Below are positions 1 to 9,159 of a DNA stretch of 24,674 nucleotides, in pieces. The position numbers and the translations under genes were made by a program. The notes under the pieces are model-generated. The model had not been told where the DNA came from, did not search any database, and saw only the letters and a list, made by a program, of their open reading frames with translations. Source of the stretch: Lingula anatina (Eukaryota > Brachiopoda > Lingulata > Lingulida > Lingulidae); assembly GCF_001039355.2 (NCBI RefSeq), contig NW_019773603.1:561072-585745 (forward strand). The letters run 5' to 3'. Position 1 is the first letter of the stretch. Each line of letters starts with the position of its first letter.

Positions 1-539
1 TATGCCTTAAATCATTTTTTTCTTGATTCCCATAATACAATGGGTTGGTTAATTGATTTAATGATAAGTTAACCTGCCAGATTCCAAATGCACTACGTTA
101 TGCACCACTTCTGTTATTTAATATTTTAGTTGATTGATCTATCTTATTAAATATTCAGATTACAATAACATATCTTAATGTTCGTATGTACTCATTTGTT
201 GTGATAAAGGAGTGGTTAGCTGTCTTGTAAAGTAGTCTTTCTACTTTATGCAAATAAAACTGTCGCAAATGCTTCACTTCGGTTGTTTTCCATGCCTTAT
301 TGCTAACTGTAAGTTTGGTAAGCACATAATTCCCCGATACCGTTATCAGTTTATAAAGTAACTAATTTTTGTACTACTCTTGGACCGGTGCTTTCATTTG
401 ATGGTTTATACCGTTTCTAACCAAACAAATTAGTGTAGAACAGTTTCATTAGATATGTTATTGTAATAGACTTGTTATCAACCATTTTAAAACCTATAGC
501 AACCTCCTTGCGACTGAGGTTGCAAAGAGGTTTCCAAAA
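1..539. other. AT-rich sequence without recognised genes
   Basis: I see no convincing exon, RNA gene or mobile-element coding similarity here. The open frame running antisense through 417-540 is only the unrelated tail behind the endonuclease remnant that follows. Confidence 0.5.
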
Positions 540-855
540 GGTTGCAAGTGCAGTGTGACCCAGGCTTAAGCGGATGTTGATTGCTTCAAGAACTTTTCGG
601 TGTAGATCTCGTGTCTCTCTTCCAAGATCTTTATGTCTTCTATGGTTGTTGATGTTATACAATACCCTGTCTGTTCCTGGTGTTGGCTGAGGGCAGATTT
701 TTTATCATGTTTTTTTTTATCGATTTTTGATGTTCAGCGATTATTTCTGTTAAGGAACGTCCTGTCTCTCCAATGTATTTCTCTTCACACACCTGACACT
801 CACACTGGTATACAACTCCATACTGTTCTGCTGGGTCTAATTTGTCCTTACCACC
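540..855 (-). pseudogene. GIY-YIG endonuclease remnant of a Penelope-like element
   Basis: Read on the minus strand, this encodes the C-terminal endonuclease found in Penelope-like retroelements, which nicks target DNA for integration. Seen directly: a leader LDPAEQYGVVYQC, then CEEKYIGETGRSL, which are the two GIY-YIG half motifs (about 797-845 and 760-783). An IIAEHQKS helix follows. A different frame then carries RETRDLHRKVLEAINIR (about 568-620), the usual end of the domain. The change of frame near 655-670 and the missing reverse transcriptase upstream show a dead fragment. The helix residue that is usually arginine in SLxxRIxEH reads isoleucine here. The region between the two frames has lost its usual SALxxH-type sequence. 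The family call comes from remembered motif patterns; the exact clade is not resolved. Confidence 0.75.
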
Positions 856-1672
856 CCTAAGGGAGGGGCAGGCAAGGGGGGCGAGCACTGACCAAATAGC
901 ACACCAAAGGGGGTGACAGTTTGTCACACCTGTCACAACCTCATTCCCTGATGAAATCTGACTGCAAGCAGATGAAATATTGGATGGTAAGTTCAAACTA
1001 ATATAAATAGCTATAGACAAAAGAATCTTCACAAGTCCAAACAACTTAGGTTATAAACGAGGAAAGATTTATGTAGGCCGCTATGGAATTGAAATGGCAG
1101 AGGGGTGTTTCATTTGGACATAACGCATAAAAAAACAATGTTGCTTTAGATACAAAAATATGCAGCAAATGACAAAAGGTATAAACTGACTTGTAAACCT
1201 AGCATTGACAAAAACTCATCGCTTTAATAAAAGTTCGCAGTCTTTGCCCTCAAAAACACATCAGCATGTCACCTTGCGTGTACTTAACATGAATTAACAA
1301 TCCCGAAAATTTGAAAATGGCACGTTGGGAATCACAAGCAGATAATCAATTACGCTGTAAATAACAAAACCATGCCCTGAATGTCAGGACACTATGAAGC
1401 TAGTTTGCTCACTATGCATACCTTTTCGTGGGGAGCTTTACAGTGTCCCAGACGAATAGCAGCAATATTGAGTATCCGCCAATCACAGGAACTGATCTGC
1501 AATGAATCTTCAGTAACAAGTCCAAAGTCAAACGTAAAGCACATGCACTTTTGCTCTGTTTAATTTCATTTACTCTATTTGAGACGTAACTTGACAAATT
1601 AGTAATATAGTTTTAAAAGAAAAATATATATACCAGATGTTTTTTTTTTTCAACAAACATTTGCTCCTGAAG

Positions 1673-1932
1673 ATATAAACACAATTGACGTGTGCAAAGT
1701 TTGACAGCTACACTGTATGCCTAATACCACCAAAATGACTGCGCAATGGCTACACCAAAAATCAGTTTTTAAACCAGAAAGGTGCATGTGTTGCGGCAGT
1801 GATTATATTCTTAGTTCAAACTTCAAACTCCACGTCAGCCACTCTGTTTATTTGTCTCGTCTGCACTGGATAACGTCAGCTCCAGGCGGGAAAGGCAGCT
1901 CCAGGCGGGACAGATCTGTGACGTACTGTGCT
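1673..1932 (+). repeat. Dispersed repeat family R1, copy A
   Basis: This segment matches the reverse complement of 12132-12392 over about 240 bases with moderate divergence and small indels. Shared blocks include AGTTTGACAGCTACAC, CGCAATGGCTA, AAATCAGTTTTT and CAGCTCCAGGCGG. Small indels between the copies break every reading frame, so it behaves as non-coding repeat DNA despite an open frame at 1717-1935. It holds a short internal duplication of GCTCCAGGCGGGA near 1880 and 1898. It could be a SINE, a MITE or part of an LTR; no tRNA head or clear inverted ends were found. The BEL/Pao remnant starts about 240 bases downstream, but nothing shows that the two belong together. Confidence 0.7.
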
Positions 1933-2169
1933 TAGTTTGCAGATTACATGACCGTATCAGCTGCGGACGCCAACGACCCGGTCTACGGATACCACTCTTT
2001 ACCAAAACGGGCTACTTCATTTCTCGCGTTTGCAAGGGCTAAACAAGACGAAGTTCCGTCAAACATAAGTATTAAACCGGCATTTTGTCCCTTGTGTTGT
2101 TTGTCAGTGTGACGATTTCAAGATAATAGTCGTGTCAGCGCTAATCGCGTTGGTGAACAGACGCAAGTT

Positions 2170-2718
2170 ATGTTTCAATTGTTTAGACGCGGACCCTATT
2201 CCCCATGTGCAAAGTGTCCTGTTGTGCTTATTAGCACTCGAGATTACTGCACGTATTTTCCGAAACAACTCATGTCGATCGTGACTAATATTAGTGTTCG
2301 GTCAATTGAGGCGGCGGGTTATTTAAATGCGTCAGCGTGCTTTTTTACAGCATCGGTCTCTGTGACTTTGCCCATTGTTACAGTGAGAGTGAATGACAAG
2401 ATAAAAGCACTCGCGCTTTTAGATAGCGGGTCAACGTCTACTTTTATATCACAGCACTTGGCTTCTTCTCTTTGCCTCGATACAAAAGATGACGTGTTGT
2501 GTCGGCTAAGTACGCTTGACCGTTCAAGGTCTATTAGGTCGGCTGCTGTTCCAATTGACGTGCCTCCTTGCAGCGACGCTACGAAGACGTACCACTTATC
2601 GAATGTGTTACATGTCCCAACTATATAAGTTCGAGCAAACCAACCTATCCAAGTGTCAGCTTCCCCGCATCTACCAGATATAAATAATGTTCTTTATGCC
2701 TTATGCATTGCCTCCTAG
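2170..2718 (+). pseudogene. BEL/Pao-type retropepsin remnant
   Basis: This is a decayed aspartic protease domain of the kind encoded by BEL/Pao LTR retrotransposons, which cleaves the polyprotein. The frame from 2170 gives about 152 residues. TLPIVTVRVNDKIKAL leads into the catalytic loop LLDSGSTSTFIS, with the active-site Asp near residue 85. After that come NVLHVPTI and a TAA at 2626-2628. The same frame then continues with VRANQPIQVSASPHLPDI, which resembles the family's usual PHL block, to a TAG at 2716-2718. The first stop is therefore a nonsense change inside the domain rather than a natural end. No reverse transcriptase, RNase H, integrase or LTR was recognised nearby. The start shown is only the first ATG after an upstream stop; the original polyprotein would have read through. 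Confidence 0.7.
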
Positions 2719-3360
2719 CAGATAAAGAGTATCGATTGACTACAAAGCAAACAAACCTCACATTTAATGGGTCTTTGCCCTAGGTTTCACACCTCTCACC
2801 CTTTACAAGTTAAGCTATTCATAAGTGCAGTCATACTACCACCACATCAACAGTATCGTGGTTCAAAAGAGCTTTAGCCACTGACCCACGTACACACGTA
2901 CTAAACAATAGTGATCAATTATCACACGTACACTTTCTACAGATAATGTCCATCAATATACTTTAATTGATCGGCTTTTTTATCTTTTATGTCAACCTGT
3001 TAAGTTATAATACTCATGCCCATACCCGTCATAATCTGTCGTCAGGCCTAAATGAGAGTATTGGATTTTTAATAAAGTTCGCAATAGCATTCGGATGCAT
3101 TCGAATACAATAAAGTGAAACTTTTAAGTAAAGCTTTTATTTTATTTTATTTTTTTTTATCATTACTAATACTATTTTGTCCAATAAATATTTTTTAACC
3201 TGACCACATTTATGTGGCTAAATGTTCACAGCCACAACGAAGCTGGTTTTACTGAAATGCTAAGAGTCCATATGAGTGAAAACGGTCAATTATTAATGAC
3301 GAAGGATAATAACATAGAAAGTTACAAAATAGATGGATAATTTCATCCCCAGTACTATAT
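2719..3360. other. Non-coding AT-rich stretch
   Basis: No exon or element was recognised. It holds short T-rich runs around 3137-3162, for example TTTTATTTTATTTT, and nothing else I can support. Confidence 0.45.
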
Positions 3361-3365
3361 AACTG

Positions 3366-3650
3366 CCATAACATAACGTTGATGAAGTGGGTTATTGAGT
3401 ACAGCCAAGATTAATTAAGATAATATGTGAAACAACAACAGCCATAGAAGCAAAAAGCTAACACAACTGATACATACAAGGCCACCTTATTTACATAATA
3501 GGGGGATTTTTATAGATACCCATTCTAAAGAACTATAGTAATATTAATAACAAAGTTTGGTTTAATGAGTGCAACCTACGTTAAGAAAATTGACAGCATG
3601 AAAGCTGTGTGAAATAACAAAAGCTATTGCAGCAAAAAGTTGGCACAAAC
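3366..3650 (+). repeat. Two-copy degenerate tandem repeat, period about 182 bp
   Basis: The block beginning GTGAAACAACAACAGC at 3427 recurs as GTGAAATAACAAAAGC at 3609. Both are followed by AGCAAAAAG and an ACACAA-like or GCACAA-like end. Weaker similarity extends upstream through a TTGAGTRCARCC-like stretch. No coding potential was seen. Divergence suggests an old local duplication. Confidence 0.5.
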
Positions 3651-3705
3651 CTTAACTAAAGGCTCAGAATAGTGCAAAAAAAAAAAAATAGATGAAATAA
3701 AATAA

Positions 3706-3766
<61 letters not shown>

Positions 3767-3782
3767 ATAAATAAATAAATAA
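3706..3782 (+). repeat. (TAA)n microsatellite passing into (AAAT)n
   Basis: An almost perfect run of TAA triplets extends from about 3706 to 3760. It then changes to AAAT/AAATA units up to about 3782. An A-rich leader precedes it at 3676-3705. Confidence 0.95.
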
Positions 3783-4422
3783 GGGTTAGAAAGCAGGTGA
3801 TAGCCAGATGATGTTGGAGGGTGAACAAATAAAAATGAAATAACAAAGTAATATTCCAGTGTAGCTGCTATTACTGCACTACAGAACGATGCGGGTAAAT
3901 ATCACTGCAGCTAAAATGCTGCATAAATGGCTCCTTAATGATGTAGCTCAATAGGAATAGCTACCAAACACATTGATCATAACAAACACATGTCCCAAAG
4001 ACTATTCCCTATCAATATAATGTTTATGTATATATAATTGTTACTATCACTAGTAAGCATTCCCTACATAAATATAACTATCTTATTTGTTCTTTTTAGA
4101 GTCATTTTATAATGTATATTCTAACGGTTTTATTACGTGATTTTATTATGTGAATTATTTTTGCGACTGCATGTATGTACTATATATGTCTTTCACCCTG
4201 GTAATAATGAAGAGATGATAATAAATGTTTATAAATATGGAAATAAAGAAATAAAGAAATTAATTGATTAATTTATTAATATAAGCCTGACGACCTTTGA
4301 ATCTGAAGCCATCACAAATTTCTAGCACACAGCTTTGGCTATACAGCATCGGGAGCAAATAAATTCATCTAGAAGTATCTTTGACAGTGTCACATGATGA
4401 ATAAGCTGGTTGCCAATCACTT

Positions 4423-4440
4423 TTATATATATACATATAC
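4423..4440 (+). promoter_or_regulatory. TATA-like element at the head of unit D
   Basis: The sequence TTATATATATACATATAC sits about 20-30 bases ahead of the most conserved block of unit D, which opens with GCTGCTCACTTATT. The duplicate keeps an AT-rich TTTATACATATATTTTA at the same distance (about 7144-7160). Core-promoter function is inferred from position and conservation, because AT-rich runs are common in this window. Confidence 0.35.
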
Positions 4441-4445
4441 TTTAT

Positions 4446-4572
4446 CGCTGCTCACTTATTTGCAAGTTGCCGTGGGTCCATTAAGCCATCCAAGAAGATA
4501 GATAGCGTAAAGACAATATATAGAAGAATACACAGTTATTCAAGTTATCCAAGTACAGCAAGATTCTTCTTG
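4446..4572 (+). other. Candidate 5' untranslated first exon
   Basis: This is the best-conserved block of the duplicated unit. It ends at a consensus donor, CTTCTTG followed by GTAAGTGT, with the GT at 4573. It has no useful open frame, so if real it is untranslated. A TATA-like element lies just upstream. The secreted-protein gene at 16.1 kb has a coding exon opened by a strong acceptor and therefore needs an upstream untranslated exon. This block is on the same strand and could serve, with an intron of about 11.5 kb. No transcript evidence is available. Confidence 0.35.
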
Positions 4573-6236
4573 GTAAGTGTGGATTTTTTTATTTTTCTAC
4601 ATGCAATAGCAAATCGAAGCCTAACTCTGCTCAGTTTTCTGTATCGTTATAGAAAATATAAAGAGAATGGTTTCGGAATTCTTTCATCCTTGAGCGAGTC
4701 CATTGAGGGAAACACTTGTCTTAGTGGGCTTACTTTGGTGCTGTCGTTTTAAGTGACAACTGATGAGCAACTTAAAATAGGGGAATAGCTTTGGGCTCGT
4801 CCAGCTGCATTCAGTATGTACCCTGTGCTATATTTCTGAACATTTACCTGTGGAACAGAGAAATATAAAGGTAGTTGGAGAAGCTTTTGATGAAAAGAGA
4901 TATATAGAGCTTCATATGTACATTTTGCTCGAACGAAATGATAATTTGCAAAGTGTGGGTTATATGTGAGTTCGGGTAAATGAATTTGTGAATACAAAAT
5001 TAAAGTTTTGGACTGGAGGAGAATTAAACCATTATTTCATTTAATGAATTTCCTATAATTTAGTTCAATGTACATTAGTTATATGGAGCGTGCTTGAAGC
5101 TAAAACTAAGAACCTGTAGTCTGTGTATGTGTACTGCGTAATTTTGTAATAATAAAAAAAAAATTGAGTAAGAAATGTATACATAGTAGCTTCAACGTAA
5201 GCATTCATGATGATAATGTATTTTATACACTTTACATGTGAAGTTCGGTCAAGAGTTGTGAAACCTAAATCACCCAAACGTTATAAAAATATATATGAAA
5301 TGTAATTCTTATCTATTAATATTCTACGACAAACCTAAAAATCACGTCCTGTGTTGTAAATTAAAGTATAGTGTGGACTGAATAGTGACTGTTATTTTTC
5401 TCATTAAAACAACGACTAATGGAAACGCACAACTCCTATATCTATTATGGGTAAATGGTATATTATGCGGGTGCTTTTATTTCGAAAAACGACAGGCAAC
5501 TCAAAGATCATGACTGACTCTTAGTTACCTTGATCTGCAGTGCAGTACCGGACTCCCCGTGACATCAAGTAGTAGTTTTACTCGAAAATTCTGCCGTGTC
5601 CCAGGCACCAAGCATTGCATTTAACCTAGAATTTGATTTAAAAGGCAGCACGTTTCTTTTTCTTTACCACCGTTCATATTTGCTTTTTACAATCCATTTG
5701 GTTTTCTTTACCTGAGCGCCATTATGTGAATATGCCACTAAATTATAAGCTGTCAATTTTTTACTTGACTTTTGTTTCCCGGTTGTCTTGGTTTGTTTTC
5801 TTACTAGCGGAATCTTAAAAAGGTCCAGCAGTGCACGTAACTGTAATAAAAGTAGGGTAACATAAAGAGACGGTACATCAGCCAGGACACACATTAATAT
5901 AAACCTTTCTATTTGAGTATTATTTCGGCTCTTATGGTAAATGGCGACAATTGCATTTGAGATATGATTGCAAACTGCAGTAAGCCCCCACCCCTATAAG
6001 CGATGTCTGTCATTTGCTATATGTGTGTGTTGAAAATGGATAAGCAATGATTTCCGAACATAAGGGAAAATGACGTTGATGACAGAGCATTGTGGAGTTA
6101 ATATAAAGCGTATTTTAATAGGTTTTACAATTAAGAGTGTTTTGGGTACCACCGGACCAATCTTATTTACTTAACAAAATCAGTATAGATGGCAAAGCAT
6201 ATCTTCTTCAATATCACTGTTAAATTAATATCGTTG

Positions 6237-6419
6237 ATATATAATTGTTACTATCAATATTTTTTGTAATATTAATTAAATTTAATTTAATGTGTTTTTT
6301 TTTAGCTGAACGTCATTGGGTTTAAAGGATGATTTCATCCTGTTTGAGAAATGATAAAAGTCTTGTTTAACATTAGATTGCACGCTTCAGTAATCCCTCC
6401 CCCCTTTTTTATTTTATTT

Positions 6420-6420
<1 letters not shown>
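6237..6420. other. Non-coding AT-rich segment
   Basis: It shares the 20-base string ATATATAATTGTTACTATCA with 4030-4049. It also holds a T-run ending in TTTTTAG and a small palindrome AGGATGATTTCATCCT near 6328. No gene was recognised. Confidence 0.4.

Positions 6421-6421
<1 letters not shown>

Positions 6422-6483
<62 letters not shown>
6422..6483 (+). repeat. (TA)n microsatellite, about 30 units
   Basis: A perfect dinucleotide run of about 60 bases. Its self-complementarity allows a cruciform. The open frames crossing it are low-complexity artefacts. Confidence 0.97.
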
Positions 6484-6487
<4 letters not shown>

Positions 6488-6610
6488 TTTGAATCTGATG
6501 CATTTATACTGTAAATATGCTCCACACCACTGCACACCAATTTGTGGCTTATGCTTCTTTGCTAACTTCGATACTACTGCATTTTTGAGCGGGTATCTTG
6601 AATGTTACTG

Positions 6611-6612
<2 letters not shown>

Positions 6613-6689
<77 letters not shown>
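6613..6689 (+). repeat. (AT)n microsatellite, about 38 units
   Basis: A second perfect dinucleotide run of about 76 bases, only 130 bases after the first. It abuts the partial copy of unit D on its right. Confidence 0.97.
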
Positions 6690-6690
<1 letters not shown>

Positions 6691-6895
6691 CAAACGGAAA
6701 CATTACGTACTCTTCTATACTATACTGTGACCTGAAAGGTGTCGCCATTTTAACAATGAAGACAATGGAAATCCTCAGCTTTAAATTCAATACTAGTTGA
6801 CGGATTATTTGTGGCTTATGCTGGTATCCATTAGTCCGAAAACAGCGGAGCAGTCCACGCTTATTTTGCCTTAATTGCCTTGACCCGCGTGAGTG
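6690..6895 (+). repeat. Unit D, partial copy 3
   Basis: This aligns with 15715-15915. Shared blocks include TACTCTTCTATA, GACCTGAAAG, CAATACTAGTTGACGG, TTATTTGT and a C-rich ending around CTTAATT. Both are related more distantly to the middle of unit D, where each has a version of CGACTAATGGAAACRCACA. Only this part of the unit is present. Its left edge is the (AT)n tract. Confidence 0.65.
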
Positions 6896-6905
6896 GGTTT
6901 GCTAG

Positions 6906-6929
6906 CCCCCCCCCCACCCACCCCCCCCT
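6906..6929 (+). repeat. Poly-C tract
   Basis: A near-pure cytosine run broken only by two A residues, in otherwise AT-rich DNA. It marks the right edge of partial copy 3. Confidence 0.9.
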
Positions 6930-6962
6930 CGATTGTATATATCTAATAATGGTGAGATGGCC

Positions 6963-7002
6963 AAAATAGATAATAGATAATAGATAATTAAATAAATAAA
7001 TA
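6963..7002 (+). repeat. ATAGATA/AAATA short tandem repeat
   Basis: Three units of AATAGAT are followed by a short AAATAAATAAATA run. Confidence 0.75.
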
Positions 7003-7142
7003 TACCTTTGTGCCTGAAGTCTTCATAACTACAGGTATCTACCATACAATCGTGGGTATACACGGTCGGAGGAATATAAAATAATCTAAAATTACTATCT
7101 TTGCCAAGTCAAGTTATAATAAACTGGCAGTCAACTAATGTT

Positions 7143-9155
7143 ATTTATACATATATTTTATTGCTGCTCACTTATTCGCAAGTTGCCGTGGGTCCATTAG
7201 CCATTCAAGAAGACAGATAGCGTAAAGACAATCTATAGAAGAATACTCAGTTACTCAAGTTACTCAAGAGCAAGAAATTACTTCTTGGTGACATGCAATA
7301 TCAAATATAAATATAGGCCGGTATTCCAAGTTGTTCCTTAAAATAGGCCTAATAAAGGTCAACTTTTATAAAGGCTTCCTTTGATGAGGTGTCCCTTGGT
7401 AAAGGAAGGCCTAACGAAATGGTATTCTAAGACCACATTTTAGCCTCTCCTTTGATAAGGAATTACTTTTTCAGCCTTTAGGTAATAAAGGCTGACATAA
7501 AGGAGCTCCTCATTGGTTAAAGTAGGCCTCTGTGACACCATCCTCGTTATAAACGCCTCAGTAATGTTGTATAATTGGGGTCAACTGGTCAACTTCAATC
7601 ACGCAACAGTGCATATGGACATTATCACTGCATGTGGATGTTTTGATCTAAGCCAATCTATTGATCTAAGTAACAATTTACCGAAAAAAGCAACTAATAA
7701 ATAAATAAATAATAATAAAATGATAAAGAATAGTAATAAGTAAATAAAGTAGCTGAAGCCGTCTTTCGAGAAACGGAACCTTACAAAGAAATCGTCATCG
7801 GTGAAGTGCGGAGCGGTAAGCACCTACTTGGCTTATTTTTGGTCTCCTGGATAAGACTTTAGAAATATTTAATATTTTCTTTCTTTGCCAACGCTAAGTC
7901 CTGCTGTCGTTTTAAGTGACAACTGTCGAGCACCTGAAGATAGGGGAATACCGGTAGCATGCATGGTAGCTTAAGCGCACAGTCAACCATGGCAACCATG
8001 TGCAGGCAACCATGATGATAATGTAGAATGTGCACCTTACACGTGAAGTTCGGTCAAGAGTTGCGAAACCAAAATGTCCCTGACGTTACATCCACGCGTT
8101 ATAAAATATCAGAATTGAATTTATATAATATTCATATTCTATGAGAAACCTAAAAACCAAGTTCTGTGCTTTAGAGTATATTATACTGTGAAATAAAGCG
8201 TGACTGTTATTTTTACCATATAAACAACGACTAATAGAAACACACAACTCTATAATGGTTGTTTGGTATTTTATACGGGTGCTCTTAATTCGAAAAACAG
8301 CAGGCAACTCAAAGATCATGATTGACTCTGAGTTACCTTGATCTGCAGTAGCAGGACCGTTAGTGTTCTCTCGGGCTCCCTGAAACATTACGTAGGATTT
8401 TAGTAGAACATTTTGACGAGTACCACGCACCAAACATTGACCATCCTCAACTGTTTACGGGACTCAATGTTTAAGACTACGGTACGCTACGTCTCAAATA
8501 AGTAGCCCAAATTGGTGCCCAAACACAGTATAAAACTGAATATCCTCCCAGGCTAAATGGTTTTCATGCTAACATAAAACATAAAACAAGCTTAAAGAGG
8601 GTTTGTGGTGGCCCTAAAGTTTGAATCATATAGGGACTAAAACACCCTTATAATAATACAATTGGCGATAAGATTAATGATAACTGAGATTATTGAACTT
8701 TGCCTAATTCATTAAGAACATTTTATGTTTATACACTACATTATAATGTAGTCCAGTGTAGTCCAGTAATTCTACAATTATTTCAGTTCTTTCCTTCGTC
8801 AAAAACTACAAATACCGGCCATTCAATTGAATTCAATTAACTTAGTTGGTGTCCAATCTCAGTCCACACGTTTTCGCTTTAATTGCAGTCCAGCCTCTCC
8901 GGTAGAATTCGAAACTAATCAATATCATGTTCTTCATGACTGTTGTTGTCTGGGTTTCATCGTGTGTTTTCTTAGAAGAAGGATTTTAAACAGTCACTAG
9001 TGCATGAACCTCAGGTAAAGGCTGCCTAAGGCAACATACCGCTCCAGCACAGGGGCGGGGTACACACTGATATCAATAATTTTAAGGCATGGTTTCAGAT
9101 TGTTTGGTAAATGGTAACGAGCGCTTTTAATAAGAGTTTGCAATCTGCAGTAAGA
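7143..9155 (+). repeat. Locally duplicated unit D, copy 2
   Basis: Partner of 4421-5990, about 2.7-3.1 kb downstream in the same orientation. It is longer because about 470 bases between roughly 7310 and 7780 have no counterpart in copy 1, and part of 8460-8900 is also extra. The candidate first exon is retained (about 7160-7287), but its donor has changed from GTAAGT to GTGACA, so that splice site is probably lost. Similarity continues through the segment near 8930-9060 that matches 5780-5890. Confidence 0.8.
7312..7560 (+). mobile_element. MITE-like insertion rich in AAGG/CCTT palindromes
   Basis: This lies within the part of copy 2 absent from copy 1, so it was inserted or expanded after the duplication, or lost from copy 1. 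It opens with TAGGCCGGTATTCCAAG. It contains two roughly tandem halves, each beginning GGTATTCYAAG (7320 and 7419). There is a strong imperfect hairpin between AAGGCTTCCTTTGAT (about 7368) and GTAAAGGAAGGCCT (about 7397). There is no coding capacity. It looks like a non-autonomous DNA transposon, but terminal inverted repeats and a target duplication are not clearly defined. Confidence 0.4.
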
Positions 9156-9159
9156 AGTG

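Larger units (their letters stand above)
4421..5990 (+). repeat. Locally duplicated unit D, copy 1
   Basis: This non-coding unit aligns in the same orientation with about 7143-9155. The first 150 bases are the best conserved, sharing for example CAAGTTGCCGTGGGTCCATT and GATAGCGTAAAGACAAT. Later anchors are GCTGTCGTTTTAAGTGACAA (4739 and 7903), GTGAAGTTCGGTCAAGAGTT (near 5237 and 8043), GGCAACTCAAAGATCATGA and ACCTTGATCTGCAGT. The last clear anchor is CTGCAGTAAG near 5975 and 9142. Small open frames inside are not shared between copies. The arrangement reads as a tandem duplication of promoter plus intronic DNA. It could instead be two insertions of one long repeat. Confidence 0.8.

Noticed and set aside
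633-860. Plus-strand open frame of 75 codons
   Set aside because: It is the opposite strand of the GIY-YIG remnant and has no motif of its own.
1717-1935. Open frame with a CMCCG and H..H pattern suggesting a zinc finger
   Set aside because: It lies in repeat R1; the other copy breaks the frame with indels, and the Cys/His spacing is not conserved.
3664-3846. Minus-strand frame with a poly-isoleucine run
   Set aside because: It is a translation of the (TAA)n microsatellite.
4030-6256. Shared 20-mer ATATATAATTGTTACTATCA at 4030 and 6237
   Set aside because: Similarity stops at the edges of the 20-mer in AT-rich DNA, so it is too short to call a repeat family.
6351-6790. Open frames with YIYIYI repeats on both strands
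   Set aside because: These are translations of the (TA)n tracts.
8086-8433. Minus-strand frame of 115 codons
   Set aside because: It lies in unit D; the matching part of copy 1 is not open, and there is no recognisable motif.
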